NCBI GenBank assembly: GCA_012861695.1
Contig: JAAOOA010000026.1
Span: 8,216,661 to 8,280,660, forward strand
DNA length: 64,000 nucleotides
Source: Trematomus loennbergii
Lineage: Eukaryota > Chordata > Actinopteri > Perciformes > Nototheniidae
Reading direction: 5' to 3'
Positions 1 through 43,467 of the stretch are shown here, piece by piece. The notes beneath the pieces are model-generated. The model made no database searches. It had not been told where the DNA came from and worked only from the letters and a program-made list of their open reading frames with translations. Positions within the stretch are counted from its first letter, which is position 1. Each line of letters starts with the position of its first letter. Both the position numbers and the translations under genes were made by a program.

Positions 1-582
1 TGTTTTGTTGTGATAAACATATTCTACACAACCTGTCCAGCACAAACAGAAGACAGACACTGTTATTAATTAGCTGGTGAACATAGTGGAACATATAGCA
101 ACTAAAGAGACATATATTTCCCCATGGAGCTGGTGGAGACCAAAGCCAGGTCAGCTGGAAGGTGTGTACATATTGAATTTATCTCTCTCGTGGCTAGAAA
201 CACAACTTCAGATTAAAGCGAATGTGTTTAGCAAAGTCTGATGGATGTCTTAACTCCTTGCTAACATGCTAACATGCTAACAGCTTCATAAGGTGACAAT
301 ATATCAGATCCTATGTTTAGCTCGCTCTGCTTCCACCAAAGGCAAGAAACTCTTAACACGGCTTTAGGGAAGTGTTACAAACACGGACGCCATATATACA
401 CAGTGACGGCACGCTGAAGCAGAGGAAAGTACCTTAAGTTTGTGGCTTTAGTCGATAAGGATGCTTTGTTTTCTCATATATCTTCTTTGGTTTCCTCATT
501 GAATTACACCACAGAGACACTTAATCACATGACACCATATTTCACATTAAGACACACACTTCTCTTCCCTCCTGGCTGAATT
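1..582. other. Flank downstream of ankrd34b, no second gene seen
   Basis: No coding exon recognised. It probably holds the ankrd34b 3' UTR on the minus strand. A short direct repeat of GCTAACAT occurs near 262-280. Confidence 0.4.
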
Positions 583-2189
583 TCAGGCAGTGGTTTTGAA
601 CTGTTCAGTCTGCATCGAGTGTCTCCTCAACAGCATCCTCCTGGTCATCTCCTTGGGATGGCCCGGAGGAGCGGAGGGAAGGAAACTCTTTAGGCCAGAC
701 TCTTTCTCACAGATTGCACCCCCAGCGCTGGAGCCGAGGTTATAAACATTAAGGATGGGAGCCAGAGGGGCAGAGATCTAGGCCTGGCTTGGGAGGTGTG
801 GTCCAACAAGAAGGCCCCAGATCCTCTGCGCTCGTACCCAGACAACACCCTCCTGTTTGGGCCCAAACTCGATAGTGACTCCCTGGAGCCCATTGTGCCG
901 GAGCAGTGTAAGGGAGCCAGCTTCTTGCCATCTAAAAGGTCTCTTGTTCTCTGCTGGGACTCCTCAGGCAGACAGTGGATGTCTCTAGCTAGCTGCGGGT
1001 CGGAGCTGTAGATGTCCTCCCCAAGCTTGCGCCTTTGGATAATGCTTTGAAGGCTTGAAGAGGCCATGCTGTGAAGTGGAGTGCTGAGGTTTTTGCCACC
1101 AGAGAAGGAGGAAGAGGAGGCGAGGGAATCTGTTCCAAGGTTTACAGAGTGGAGGTTAGGGTGGGAGGCAGAGTGGGAGGACTGGAGACCTGGTACGGAT
1201 ATATTTTGCCCCACATGTTTGTCACATTCATTCTTTCCTTCTACTCCTTTGTCCCTTGCCAATCGTTCTTCATACCATCTGAAGGTCTCTGCTGATGAAT
1301 TTATGCTGTCCAGTTTGTGAATTCTGAAAGGCAAGTCCTCCGTTTGGTTGAGGTCTTTGCCGTTTTCTGTAGAAGAGGCGGGATGATGATGCTGGTGGAG
1401 CAGAGACGTTGGGATCTTTAGCCAGGGCTCAGAGTTCAACCTCATGAGGGGCTGCTGCAGGCCGTACCCCGCCACGTGGCCCAGCCTTTGAAACCGAGAA
1501 GGGGAACCAGGATGGGAGCTTACGCCTTCTTTAAACGAGAAGACATTCTTAGGGGGACATAAGGAAGAGGAGGAATTACATTGGGGTGAGGTGATAAGCT
1601 GAATTTCAGATGGAGAAGCAGGAGCTGCTGATGCCGTTTTGTCCATCTGATCAAGAGGACCAACAGAAGGCGTGCTGAGGTACTGTTTGGCTTGTAAGTT
1701 CCCACATGGGAAATGATCAGTGGTTATGATGATCACCTCCTTCCCCTTGGCTTTGCATGTGTCCAGCAACACCTTCAAAACCTTTAAGTCTCCGGCCATG
1801 ACTGCGTACACCAGCGCTGACGTCCCGGACTGGTCCTCCAGGCTGATGTCCGCTCCACTAGCCAGCAGCAGAGACACCACCTCGGGGCCGGCCTGCTCCC
1901 GGCAGGCGTGCATCAGCGCAGAGCGACCCTCCTTGTCCTGGATGTTGGGGTCCGCTCCTTTCTCCAGGAGGAACTGGAGCAGCTTGACCCGGCTGGCGCT
2001 CTGGGCGTCAGTATGCTGGGTCCTGCAGGCCACCATCAGGGGGGTCTGGCCCTGGCTGTCGCTCTCGTTGATGTAAGCCCCCCCCTCCAGGAGCAGCCGG
2101 GTGAGACGCAGGCGACGGAGGAACACCGCTCTTAACAAGGGGTTTCCTGAATCCAGCGCCACCGCAGCATTACTGCCTTCTGCCTCCAT
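583..2189 (-). CDS. ankrd34b: Ankyrin repeat domain protein 34B-like, single coding exon, apparent 1-base frameshift near its 3' end
   Basis: ATG at 2187-2189 (minus strand). The N-terminal third carries about four ankyrin repeats (residues ~15-145), seen as the motifs GNPLLRAVFLRRLRLTRLLL, GQTPLMVACR, GADPNIQDKEGRSALMHACR and GADISLEDQSGTSALVYAV. A long Ser-rich low-complexity region follows. The open frame as written ends at 690 with a tail unlike the family. One base missing from the G run at 767-770 (C run on the coding strand) would move translation into a frame ending with the family's basic tail LLRRHSMQTEQ and a stop at 583-585. That gives about 535 residues; I recall human ANKRD34B as about 514. 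The single intronless coding exon fits the ANKRD34 family. Molecular function is not established; ankyrin repeats suggest protein binding. The 34B assignment over 34A/34C rests mainly on the rasgrf2/ckmt2 neighbourhood. The break is more likely a sequencing deletion than a real truncation. Confidence 0.85.
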
Positions 2190-2238
2190 CCCTCTGGGTC
2201 CAAGCTGCTGGGTTTCAGAGATGTAGTAGGATGGGTTT
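2190..2238 (-). other. ankrd34b: ankrd34b 5' UTR part of the coding exon, with splice acceptor
   Basis: Reading the minus strand, a pyrimidine-rich tract ending in CCACAG (forward 2239-2244) sits just before 2238. It is a good acceptor 49 bases upstream of the ATG and implies a separate untranslated first exon further upstream. Confidence 0.5.
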
Positions 2239-3220
2239 CTGTGGAAAAAAACAAACCACTTTTAGGAAATGATGCTAAAGTAAAGCTATTTTCATTCACA
2301 AGCCACGGATAAACTTTTAATTCCCAAGTTGTGACTTTGGGATCGTGCATTCCCAGCTCTCACACATTACCCAACCGCAAAATCCCTCTTTTATTTAGTT
2401 TATTTATCATTCAGTGTTTTATGCCGGGTCTCATCTTTGATCCTCTTTACTTGCATGTGAAAGGCTTTGGAAAAGCTGAACATTTACTGTTTTTGTCTTT
2501 TCTTCTTGCATATAGGGTCCATTCAACAGCTCCTTTTCATGCGCTCCTCCTCCACAGCACCAGCAGAGGCAGACACTTTCTATCAGCCTTTGTGCTGTTT
2601 GTCCTTGCTTCTCTCCATTAGACCAGATAAGATGGCAGTTACAATGTCTCAGACGGGAGAATATAAATGTCCGCATAATGTTGCACTTCTGCGTCATACT
2701 GTGTCTCCATATGTTAGTACGTTCTGCCCTGTGTAGGAGAAATCACATACAAGCTGACCTTCATCATCCAGAATGATGATTAGCATGTGTTGCTATTAGC
2801 ATTTCCCGACATTTCATATATGAATAAACCAATACACTGCTATATGTTTAACCTCCAAGTAAAGGGAATGATTTACAAATCTGTAACATTCAATATATTT
2901 TCCTTTTTCATAGTAAATTGAATGAAAGGCCCAAAACCAACTATGTGCAATACTAACAAGTATTGTGTGTGGAAAACTATTTTTAAGGGCAAATAATGTA
3001 CTTTTTACCACATTAATTTGACAAAATTAGGCATTATGTAGATTCAAAATAATAAAACTAAATATAATTCAACTAATAAATGAGGTAGCATTGCTAACCA
3101 GCACATATAAAAGTAATTTGAATTAGCAAAATGCAAGTGATATTCACAATAATGCATCAATAACTATAATCCAGTTTTATAATAGTATTGGGAAAAGGAC
3201 CAACCTACATAATGACTACC

Positions 3221-3612
3221 TTAAAGGTAGGGTGGTAGGTAAGTTTGAGAAACCGGCTCGAGATCGCTAGAATTTGAAAATACACAACCGGAGAAAATCT
3301 GCCACTTCCTTATAGAGCCCCTCCTCCAACACACACGAACGCGCACATGACCAATGAGGGCACGAGATAAGTTTGTGCACAGATGGAAGGCTGACAGGCA
3401 GGTAGGCCATCCAGTTATTTTAGCCGGGCCGGCTAAAATGATTGGTCGTGCTTTTTACAGTACCACGGCTTCCACAGATGACAGTTTTTTATGGATTTTT
3501 TGTCAAAGCACTTAAGATATTCATTGCTATCGGGATGTTAAGAGCATTCCATGGAATATAACAAAAAGTGTATCTCGAGCCGGTTTCTCAAACTTACCTA
3601 CCCCACCTTTAA
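3221..3612. mobile_element. TTAA-flanked MITE, family A copy 1
   Basis: A 392-bp element bounded by TTAA, with terminal inverted repeats: left AGGTAGGGTGGTAGGTAAG..., right ending ...CTTACCTACCCCACCT. Both ends continue into GAGAAACCGGCTCGAGAT and its inverse. No open reading frame. A close copy lies at 60581-60947. The TTAA target is typical of piggyBac and Kolobok superfamilies; which one supplied the transposase cannot be told from this copy. Confidence 0.85.
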
Positions 3613-4974
3613 CTTGAAATGCTTTAGGTAAATTCTGATGCTAACACTTTTGTAATTTTGCTCAAGAGTTTGAATGCTGGACTTTCCCATCTAACATACA
3701 CTTTTTTTTACACTGTACTTGGACAGTACAATGAGTTCCACTGCTAGTCACCTTATAAAAGCACACTCATAAAAGCCTATACGTCATGTTTTCTGTCATC
3801 GTCTTTTTCTCCCTTATCCTGTTGCTGCCGTCAGCAATTACATCATCAGTGAAAACAACTGAGCTCTTTCCGCTGGCAGCCACACGTCCAACTCAAACAC
3901 CACCTGCATGCCTGACAGATGAGATGGAGGTGGTGCGCATTTAATCATGCTCTTTCTTTTTGGTTGGTACTTTCGCCTAATTACTGTTAAAAATATCAAT
4001 CATTGAGTTAACCCTTTAACAGAACTCTGCAGTTTTTAATGTGCCCTGGCCTCCTACTGCACATAACTATACTTCACTTCATCTAAGAGAGAAAAATGTG
4101 TTTTGTATTTCTTCATTATTATATTTCTGTGACCCTTTACTTTACACAAAATGTCATCCTCTTCTTTTACCCTTATATACCCTTTACCCTGAGTTATTTT
4201 ATGTTGGTTGGTTTCATTTACTGAAAAACACCGCATCATGTTTAATATGCTTATATAGATTTGAAATATAACTCTTAGAAAAACAGAGCAGTACAATGTA
4301 TAATATTTCTCAATTATATTAAATAGTTTGCATACAATGTAAATACTTAAGTGAAGCACAACAACACATTTCCACCATTAATTTTAAGACACTGGTTTTC
4401 ACATTTCTTTAGATGTGAAATAACAACAGACTATAATACAAATGTCACACCTAGAATCAGCTTTATTACAGGTGGTTCTCCTAAAATGACGGTACAGTGT
4501 GTGTAAAAAGGGTTCATTTCCCCCAATGTTCACACCTTGAAATTGAGGCTGAAAGTCTCTTTTATATGTTCATGTCTTAATACTCACAGTAGCCCTGTCC
4601 ACTATATGCAAATATTGTATAGTATGTTGCAGTGTTTTGTTTCCACCCTGACTTCAGATTGAGAATAGAAAACTCCACTTCACCTGAACAAGCCTCGCTC
4701 AACACTCATCTTCCATAAGAGCCCACTCACATCACTGTGTGTGTCCGTGTGTGTGTGTGAGCGCACATATGCTAATTGCTGTGTTTGTTACTTGTGCACA
4801 TGTCCGAACACGCTTTCAAATTGACAAAATAAATATATAAAGCATCTTGTTAAATACCACAAAGCGTAAAATCATCCATACATTCAGATTCCTTCTGAGT
4901 TCCCTACCACATCATCACAAGAAGACAGCAATAAGTTAATACTAAATGTCCTGTAGTGTGTGTGAATTACTTAC

Positions 4975-5290
<316 letters not shown>

Positions 5291-6888
5291 TGTTACAGGC
5301 TTGTCGTCAGGCAGGTCTAAGAAACGGTTAATCCATCCCAGCAGCAGCAGCAGCTCTGCAGAGTTAACAGAGGCAAACAGGAGAGGTTGACAGAAATGAA
5401 CGCGTTGAAGGTGAAGCACTATAGCAACCGGGCCGGCACCGCCACACCATGTCTGATCTGTCTTTTCATTACAGGACGCTCTGATTCAGCACAGGCCTGT
5501 TAGATTTGAATCTGCCTCACAGGACTTTTTTTTCTTCTTTAGTTGCATGCAGAAAAGAGAAATTGTTTTGTCCACCTTATCAATGACATCTCCATGACAA
5601 CCATCAAGGAGGCCGAATGACGGCACATGCTGTAATTGTGCTAGAGGAACTGTTTCTTTGTGTCTGTGTGGGAGTGTGCATGTACCTGTGTGTGGATAAG
5701 ATCTTCTGCATATACTTTGCATGAACATGATTTAATTATTGTGTGATCAAAATAAACATTTGAGTGACTCTTTAATTGAGTACTTGATTTGAATTGTAAC
5801 ATATTGAAACATAAGACAGAATGAGTACAATGACAGGACACACTGTTTGCACTTTGTTATTGCATTAACATAATATCATGTACGCATTGAATATGGAAGA
5901 TCATTGTCTAGAGTCCTGGAGAGACTGCAGGAGTGAGTGAAACCACTATTGGCATCGTGATAAACAAAATTCTCTGCTGCATGATTTAAAAAAATGAAAC
6001 AACACTGTTCTTTGTATCCTTTGCAGACTATTACTAAGCCAGCTGTTAATTGTGCAGACCCGTATCCATAGAAACACTGTGACTTCACGGTGCAGTTTGT
6101 TAACCCTACACAAGATGTCAGCATCCCACAAGATTTATCACATTCGTGGACTAACCTTTACTTTCAGACTGCATTGGTTTGAATCTACTGTACATGCATA
6201 GTAACAAAATAACAAGACCTAAGGAAGTACAAATGTTGCAGATTACTGCAGAACAACAAGAAACAGTTCAAACTAAAGATAAGAAAAAAAACTAATTAAG
6301 ATAAAAGAGATTGCATGTTTGATTTACGAATAGTGTACTTTTTTTAGCTGAAAAATGGGGAAGCAAGTTATTTTTGTAAAAGAAAATACTTTTAAGGGCA
6401 TAATAAAAATCACTCTTAATATATGTTATTTTTATCATTGTGTTTGGAGAAAAAAAACAAGCAGGAACAAGTTGGACAAAACACTTGAAAATAATTATTT
6501 AAACCCATTGAGACATTTTTTCAAAAGAGCTAAATGGACAGTTTGCACAACATTGAAAGTGTCAGTTACTGTTTACAATTGTTTTTCTAAAAAAAGAAGA
6601 AAACATCTGAATAACTCTTAATTTGTATTTAAAGGAGGACGTAAGCTTTCAGATAAGTTTAGTGTTTTGTTTTCATGCTGTTATCCATTTGCAGAGCTCA
6701 AACCTGAGGCACTGCTCCAATATTTATGTACCAATATTAATCTGCAATGTTAAAAGTAGGACAATTGTGTCTTTAATGCAGTAAAAATGTACATTAGCAG
6801 AAAAAGTAAATCCTCAAATAAAGAACAGATAGCTCAACATTGTAGAATAACTTCTGTTAATGATGTGAATGTCTGGTGTTTGTTCCAG

Positions 6889-7009
6889 GGGAGGGTCCTC
6901 TCTGGGAGTCCTGCTCAGAGACACAGGCGTCCTGCTCCCCCTCTGCCCTGATGGAAATCAGCGCGGTGAACAAATGCCCTCAGCCAGGAACAGAGACACC
7001 CACAGGACG
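6889..7009 (+). other. Candidate orphan exon of unknown transcript
   Basis: A 121-base GC-rich block in AT-rich surroundings, with acceptor TTTGTTCCAG before it and donor GTATGT after it. Two of the three forward frames are open throughout. I recognise no protein family in either. It could be an exon of a non-coding RNA or a far upstream 5' exon of rasgrf2, or chance. Confidence 0.25.
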
Positions 7010-7189
7010 GTATGTTTAGCCTCCATGACTAACAGAGGCTCCTGCTTGATGGTCCTCTTAGGGAGATTTGTTTCATAGACATCCACCATGCCTGTCACTG
7101 ATCCTGCAGAATCTCTAAGTTTTCCCAAAACAGTTTGGGATACCTACAGTGTTCCTTAAAACAGCTGACAAACCTTAAACCAAAGTGTC

Positions 7190-7330
7190 TTTTAACCAGT
7201 GGAGAATTTTTAGGTACTTGTACTTTTACTTGAGTATTTCCATTTTCTGCAACTTCACACTTACATTGTACTAAAAGTACATGTTACTCTACACTACATT
7301 TATTTAAAAGTTTTAATTTCTATTAACAAA
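7190..7330. repeat. Copy of the AAGTAC-type teleost interspersed repeat
   Basis: The segment around TACTTGTACTTTTACTTGAG is a repeat seen again in either orientation near 10862, 27225, 28970, 31910, 37690, 49740, 57365, 62560 and 63480. All copies are diverged and lack coding capacity. Confidence 0.6.
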
Positions 7331-9624
7331 TTCAGATTTAGATTATTAATACAAATAGTATGCAGGAATACATCATGCTGTAATGTACACATAAATGCAT
7401 CACTTATTCAAATCAAATTGTATAATATATATTCTGAAATGAACTATTCATCATGATGAGGAATTGCACTTTTGGTACCTTCAGTATAGTTTTATCCGTT
7501 TACAAATAATTTTTCAAAAGTATTGTAGTAATTTTTACATTATTATTTAAATATTCATGTAGACAGACAGTGCATTTAAACGTGAACATTCTCATGTATA
7601 CATGTAATTTTTACGGAATGATATCGCATTGAGATGAGTAGCATGAGTTAGATTGCCATCAAAGCCACTGAACAAAACTATTTGGAACATGTCACATGAA
7701 GTGACATTGAATACTAAATATTGTTTTCAGTTCAATCTTATTTCTGTATCTTTTACAACCACACTCCGTTCCCTTTATCGCTTTGCGTTGTCATTTTCTC
7801 TCCATCAACCAGATTCCCTTGCACTTGTTTTTTTTCCTCATCTCTGGATTTTCCAGGCCCACCTTCCACTTTCCTCATTAGTCCTGCAGACATTGAATCA
7901 GTCTATATTGCCACTGACTCCTGGACAGTTTATCATAGTTGCAATGTTTCTTAGTCCTTTCTGTCTTTGGCTTTCAATACTCTGACACACAAAGCCCTTT
8001 ACCGGTCAGACCCACAGACTAATGCTTTTTTTCACAACTCCTTTGGATAAGTTTGGACTGCCTGACTTGTGATTCTCTGCCTACCTGCCTGCCTATAGTA
8101 AGAATATACAGTATGTACCTCCACTTAAATCACTGATCTATCCACGTCTGACTCAGCTCCAAAATCATTTATCTGGACATGTGTCTCCCATAGGGGATGA
8201 TCCCGTATGTTAAGATGAACCTCAGCCTACTGCCATCTTGTCAACGTCATCAGACATCCCTGGAGAATGATAGACCTGAACTGTCAGCATCTACACTCAC
8301 CTGAATATATCTCAAGGTGGGAGCTTTTCTCTCCCTAAATCTGCTGCTTTGACCGACAAACAGGTTCTATTTTGATGAAAAAAGCTAACCACAGAGACAA
8401 AGGGAGCTTTGTTCAAAGTATAGTTCTGTTATGTTTTGTAGTTCAAAGCACAGATATATTACACAGCATGCATTAATTAGACTAAAGGACTGCAGTGTTG
8501 TGAAAGAGCCTCCTTGAATTTTAAAGTGTTTCAAGACATAAACAGAAGAAATGCAGCAGCAGCTTGTAAATAGATCAGCTGATCCACATTGTGCAACAGA
8601 AACAATGCAGATCCTGATCAGTAATGTTTGGTGATTTATGTGCAGCGGTCATAGTGGCAGACACACAGTGATAGTAATCCCCCATAATCCTTTGCTGGCT
8701 ATATCTACAGATGAGAGTGCTGTTATTAAAGCCCCATATGTCCCTATACCCGAGACCACCCAGTGTGACTTATCACTCACGATAAAAAAAAAAACTGTTC
8801 ATGTCATCACTCCAACAGATTGTTATCTCGTTATATTGTAAGAATAGATTTAAAATGCTAATAAGGACTTTGTGGCTTTGCAAATGACTTGATGTAAACA
8901 CATATTTTACTTGAAAGCTTAACCAATTGATTTTTAGTATATAATCAATGATCGAAATAACAATGTTTTATGGTAAAAGTGTCGCTCACATTGAAAATAT
9001 GCAGAATGTGCAGTTCCCCTCAGCTCTTAAAAGCCTTTTTATCATCTTTCGTTGTTTTGGTTTCTTTATATAACTTTACTGTTTTGCTTTAGTATCGCGT
9101 TTCTTATCAGCATTGTTTCCTTCAGGCTATGACACGGTTTGCAAACACATTTCCCACAAAACTTTTTGTGAGTTATTTTTCTGATCATCAACACTAACCT
9201 GTTCATATTATTTTACGTAGTGTATTTATTGGACTGGCACATAACAAATATTTCATATTTAAATTTGCACATAATATATATTTGCAGTTTTAACTAGGGA
9301 GGGAAATATTAAACTCCTTACTTTTATATATTTCTGATAACTGTTGTTACTTTTCAAATTAAGATTTAAAATCAAAATATAACATTTCCAATTATAGTTT
9401 GGACGTTTCATTATCACCTTTGAATTAATTAATAAAGATGTGTGTATGCAAACTTAGTTTCTTCTTATTTCCTTTCCCATTAATCATCAAGTCCTCAGAT
9501 TAATTTGGGGACCCTTGGAGGGGCCTGAACTTGCTGAAGTGACAGATCTGAGTGCTTCTTCACACTTGGTTTTCTGTTGCAAATCCTTGTCTTTTCTTTC
9601 TCATGTTATTGTAGTGTGCTTTTA

Positions 9625-9715
9625 ATACATGTACAGCACTTAGGCTCGACCAAAAATCGTTTTTAAATGTGCTCTATAAATAAAACTTGATTTGATTTGA
9701 TTTTGATTTGGTATC
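9625..9715 (+). repeat. LINE/SINE 3' tail
   Basis: Sequence containing GGCTCGACCAAAAATCG, then CTATAAATAAAACTTGATTT and a short (TTTGA)n tail. This is the 3' end of a truncated retroposon. The same tail occurs inverted at 47758-47835. Confidence 0.7.
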
Positions 9716-11850
9716 TATTACAGGTGTGCAGATTGTCGAACTGTCTCCCCTTCAGGCTGAAATGAGTGTAAACTGAGCATCGGTCTGGTGCAGCAGTGAT
9801 GCAACATGTCCTTGCCCTCTCCTTTAACCTCGGGGGATTGTTTCTATCTCCCTGCGGCTCCGCTCATGATATTAAGCTGCAATGAGACTTTTTCATTTGT
9901 CAGCATTCCCAATGTTTGCCTGTGGACGCTGGATGTCTGTCTGTAAAGCTTTGAATCTGATAAGACGCGACAGGATGAGGTTAATCTACCTCAGTGGTTA
10001 ATGTGTTTGCCCACAAAGACTTTATAGGTGCCTGTTTACCTATAAACCCTTGATTGATACATCCACATTTCAATCTTTTCGTTTTATTAGAAAAATGAAC
10101 AATCTAAGACATTATTTTATTGAGCGCTGGAACAATACATTATGTAATCATTTATCCTCAAATCAAAACATTTTAATTAGCATTTTAGATTAAAACAATG
10201 TAATTACTGAAAAATGCAATATATCCTGGGGTTTAAGCTTTAAGTAATTTTGCTGTTTATTATTTTTTCTGTTATTATATAAATAAATGAAATACATATT
10301 TTTGAGGATATATGAAGCTGGTTGATAAAGTTAGTTTGAGCAATTAAAAAATGATGGCCATTTTTCACTATTTTTGGTGATTTTGTAAAGACATTTTTTA
10401 TCAAAAGATCATCAAAAGATCATATCCAGATTATACAAAAAATAACATAAATTTAACTTTCAGCCCTGTTCTTATTCAAAATCTATCTTATCTGTGTTAT
10501 TTTAATTCATTCTTTGCCTTTTTATATTCAACATTTTGCCTAATTTGTCCTTATTATTTCAACCCTGGTTTAACTTTTTAAAGCTCTTTTAAACAGTTTT
10601 TTGTGCTTAATATTTAAAATGTATAATTCATATTTTGTTGTTTCTCCATTACTTTCCTACAGCATGGTTTATTTGCATCAGAGCATGTGCAGAAGAGTTT
10701 GGGGATCGGGGGGGTTACAGGAGTTGGTGTGCAGTCCCTTACTGCTTCCTGTTTGAGCAGCTGGGAGCAGCTCTGCAGCAGCGTGGGTTTCATTATCCTC
10801 CGTCAGCACTGCTGGTGTGGGTGGGATCTGCTGAAAGATATACTCTGTGACATTTTCTGTCTATGAAATGAAAGTTGTGGTCTGCAGTTGTGGAGGAAAT
10901 ATTCTGACCCTTTACTTTGGTAAAAGTAGTATCAGGATACTGAAAAGTCTCTGTTAAAATTCCTTCAGTGAAAATGATACATATTGTGAGTATATTCAGA
11001 GTACTCAATGCAGAACTAAATGTCCCCATTGACTTTTATTCTATGATATATAATATCATTAGATTATTAAAAGTGCTATTATCAAAGCCCCTGCTAATAT
11101 TTTTTACTTTATTTAGCATCATTTTGTTGCTGCATTTTACTGTTGTTCATGGTTAATGGGGCTGATTTCACTATTTCATTTAATGTCAGTTAAGATTGTA
11201 AAAAAATATTTACAATTTCTTAACATTTGTAGTGCAGACCTAAAAATTATGGAATATTAATTTAGATCTCTTTTAAGAAAAGCAGTAAAGCTTTACATTT
11301 GATAAGCCATACTCATATAACATTTGTAGTTTCTCCTGCAGAGAAACACAACATCTGTATGTTTTGTGTTAAAAAATCTGAATCTGTAACGTGCCTAAAG
11401 CTTCCAGACAAATGAAATGCAGTAAAGTATGAAGTGGCGTTCCCACCAATCTGAACCTGAGTGCAGTACTCGAGTAAATGTTCTCAGTTACATCCCAGCA
11501 CTGTAAGCAGGTCAGCGTGGAGTCGGGTTAGACTTCATCACAGTAAACTGATACTAAGCTGCCTAACAGATTAGACTGGCATCGTCTGTGCGTGACATTG
11601 TGTCTTTTGATGGTGTGATACATGTGTTATCTGTTACACCAGGTCCACCCCAGTTGCATTTACCCGACCTCAGCCAGACCCTGACCTCTGCGACTGGAGG
11701 GTTGAGGGCTGGAGGGGGGGTTAATACTCCTCCGTCCCTCCAATCAACCACCACATCATGCACAGTGAACAGAAGTGAAACAGCTCTGTGGAAGATTAGT
11801 ACAAAAAAAACACGAATGTATGCACATTTAACATCTGTCTCCATGCATTT

Positions 11851-11998
<148 letters not shown>

Positions 11999-12105
11999 AC
12001 ATCTGCTTGTGCATTCAGGCTGGATGTTTCAAAGGCAGTTTCAAAACAAACACCCGTCTTCTGAAGCATATCATACATTTACAAAAATAGAAACTTCTGC
12101 TTTTG

Positions 12106-12108
<3 letters not shown>

Positions 12109-12204
<96 letters not shown>
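12109..12204. repeat. (TG)n microsatellite
   Basis: About 48 TG units with one TTTG interruption near 12174. It is in opposite polarity to the CA array that ends 112 bases upstream. Confidence 0.97.
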
Positions 12205-12884
12205 AAGACTGAGAAAGATGCAAAGACCTCTGGTACGCAGGGATATTGTGTGTATCGCAGTTTAAATTACTGTATTTCCAAAATGTCCTCAATTTAAACT
12301 AGACATTTGTGTGAAATTGTCATAGTTAGAATTTGAACAATTTAGCTTTGGCCAAAAAAAATGTGTGAAGTCGGTGACCCAACAGTTAATGTGGATTAAA
12401 GGATATATTCACATGTCTGTCCTAAAACAAAACTCACGTCTATATGATATAAGAGATGGTAGAGTTGCTGTAATCATTTATTTTGTTCATCATGGTCCTC
12501 GAGTAATAGGTTTATAAAATAATTTCAATGTGTGTTTTTATCTATCTTGTACATTGTATTAAGCCATATTACATTTTACAAATGAAAAGAAAGGCAAAGT
12601 TACTTAAGGTAAGCCTACTATGAACGCAAAGTTAGAAGGAAAAGAAAATTAGGGAGCATCAGATGGCTGCAAGTCAAACTCTGTGAACGAAAGCAATTTC
12701 AATTTTAGTCAAAGTTAATATGAAGGTTAAGTAGTTGGAGATAGAAAAAACAAGTGAATGTCATCATACGTTGTTTTGAGATACTTGTGAGACACAAAAC
12801 GAAAAAGTAATGCACTTAAATTACTATAACCTTTATTTGATTTGTCCAGCTCAGACTGCTAAAACCTCAAATAAGCTTTAGTCT

Positions 12885-13066
12885 TCAAAAAGACATTTGG
12901 ACTGAGACTGCTTTAGAAAAACATTTGGACTGAAACTGCTTTAAAAAGAGATTTGGACTGAACTGCTTTAGAAAAACATTTGGACTGAAACTGCTTTAAA
13001 AGAGATTTGGACTGAAACTGCTTTAGAAAAACATTTGGACTGAAACTGCTTTAAAAGAGATTTGTT
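12885..13066. repeat. Minisatellite with alternating ~29-base units
   Basis: About six copies of a unit with core ATTTGGACTGAAACTGCTTT. Units ending in TAGAAAAAC alternate with units ending in AAAAGAG, so the higher-order period is about 58-60 bases. It ends about 0.7 kb upstream of the rasgrf2 start codon. Confidence 0.9.
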
Positions 13067-13199
13067 TTTGTCCAGTTTGACGAGAGTGACGAATGCAACA
13101 GACAAAAAACAATTGAACAAACAAAAATCTAAAGAAAATATGTGTATCGCTCCTTTAATCCAACATGGATGTCAGCCAAAACGCCTCACTGTGATACTA

Positions 13200-13746
13200 G
13201 TGTACACTTTTGGCCCCTTCACGCGCCCCTGCGCACCTGCACCTTGGGGCGTTCCTGGGCTCGTGCGCTCCTGTGAGGCGCAGCGCGCGGCGGCAGGCTG
13301 CAGCGACCTGTCTCTTTAAATTGGTGTCAAAGCCGATTACCGTTGATCTCCATCGTGATTCTGTTTTCACCGTCTGTTCCCTCAATCTATTTCTGTTTTG
13401 CGTCGCTGCCGGACGATAAGCTTTCTCGTTTTGATACATTTTCGCAGCGCCCGGTAACTCCAGCAAACTTTGGAGCATGCTGAAGTGTTTCCTGCAGGCT
13501 CTGCTTTTTCTGGGAAAGCCGACATTAGAGCTGTAATCTGGCAGTGAGCTGCTGAGTGTGTGTGAGCTGCACCGCGGACTAACTTTTTGTACCATGGTAA
13601 ACCTGGATTACCTTTCCCTGCTAACGGAGTTTTGAAGCGCGTTCTACCCACGGCAGTGAGCGCCTAGTGGGGATGTGATGTGATGCCTCGGGTTACTGTT
13701 TGAAAGTTGGCACCTAAAATAAAACCAAAATCCGGGTGGACATAAA
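13200..13746 (+). promoter_or_regulatory. rasgrf2: CpG-rich promoter and 5' UTR of rasgrf2
   Basis: An abrupt change from AT-rich sequence to dense CpG (for example GCGCAGCGCGCGGCGG near 13277) that continues through exon 1 to about 14050. No TATA box is evident, as expected for a CpG-island promoter. The exact start site cannot be fixed. Confidence 0.7.

Positions 13747-43467
<29,721 letters not shown>

Noticed and set aside
10650..10850. Second exon-like GC-rich block after TTTCCTACAG
   Set aside because: No convincing donor and no conserved peptide, so not listed as a feature.
12885..13066. CRISPR-like array
   Set aside because: The units abut with no unique spacers and the genome is vertebrate; it is a minisatellite.
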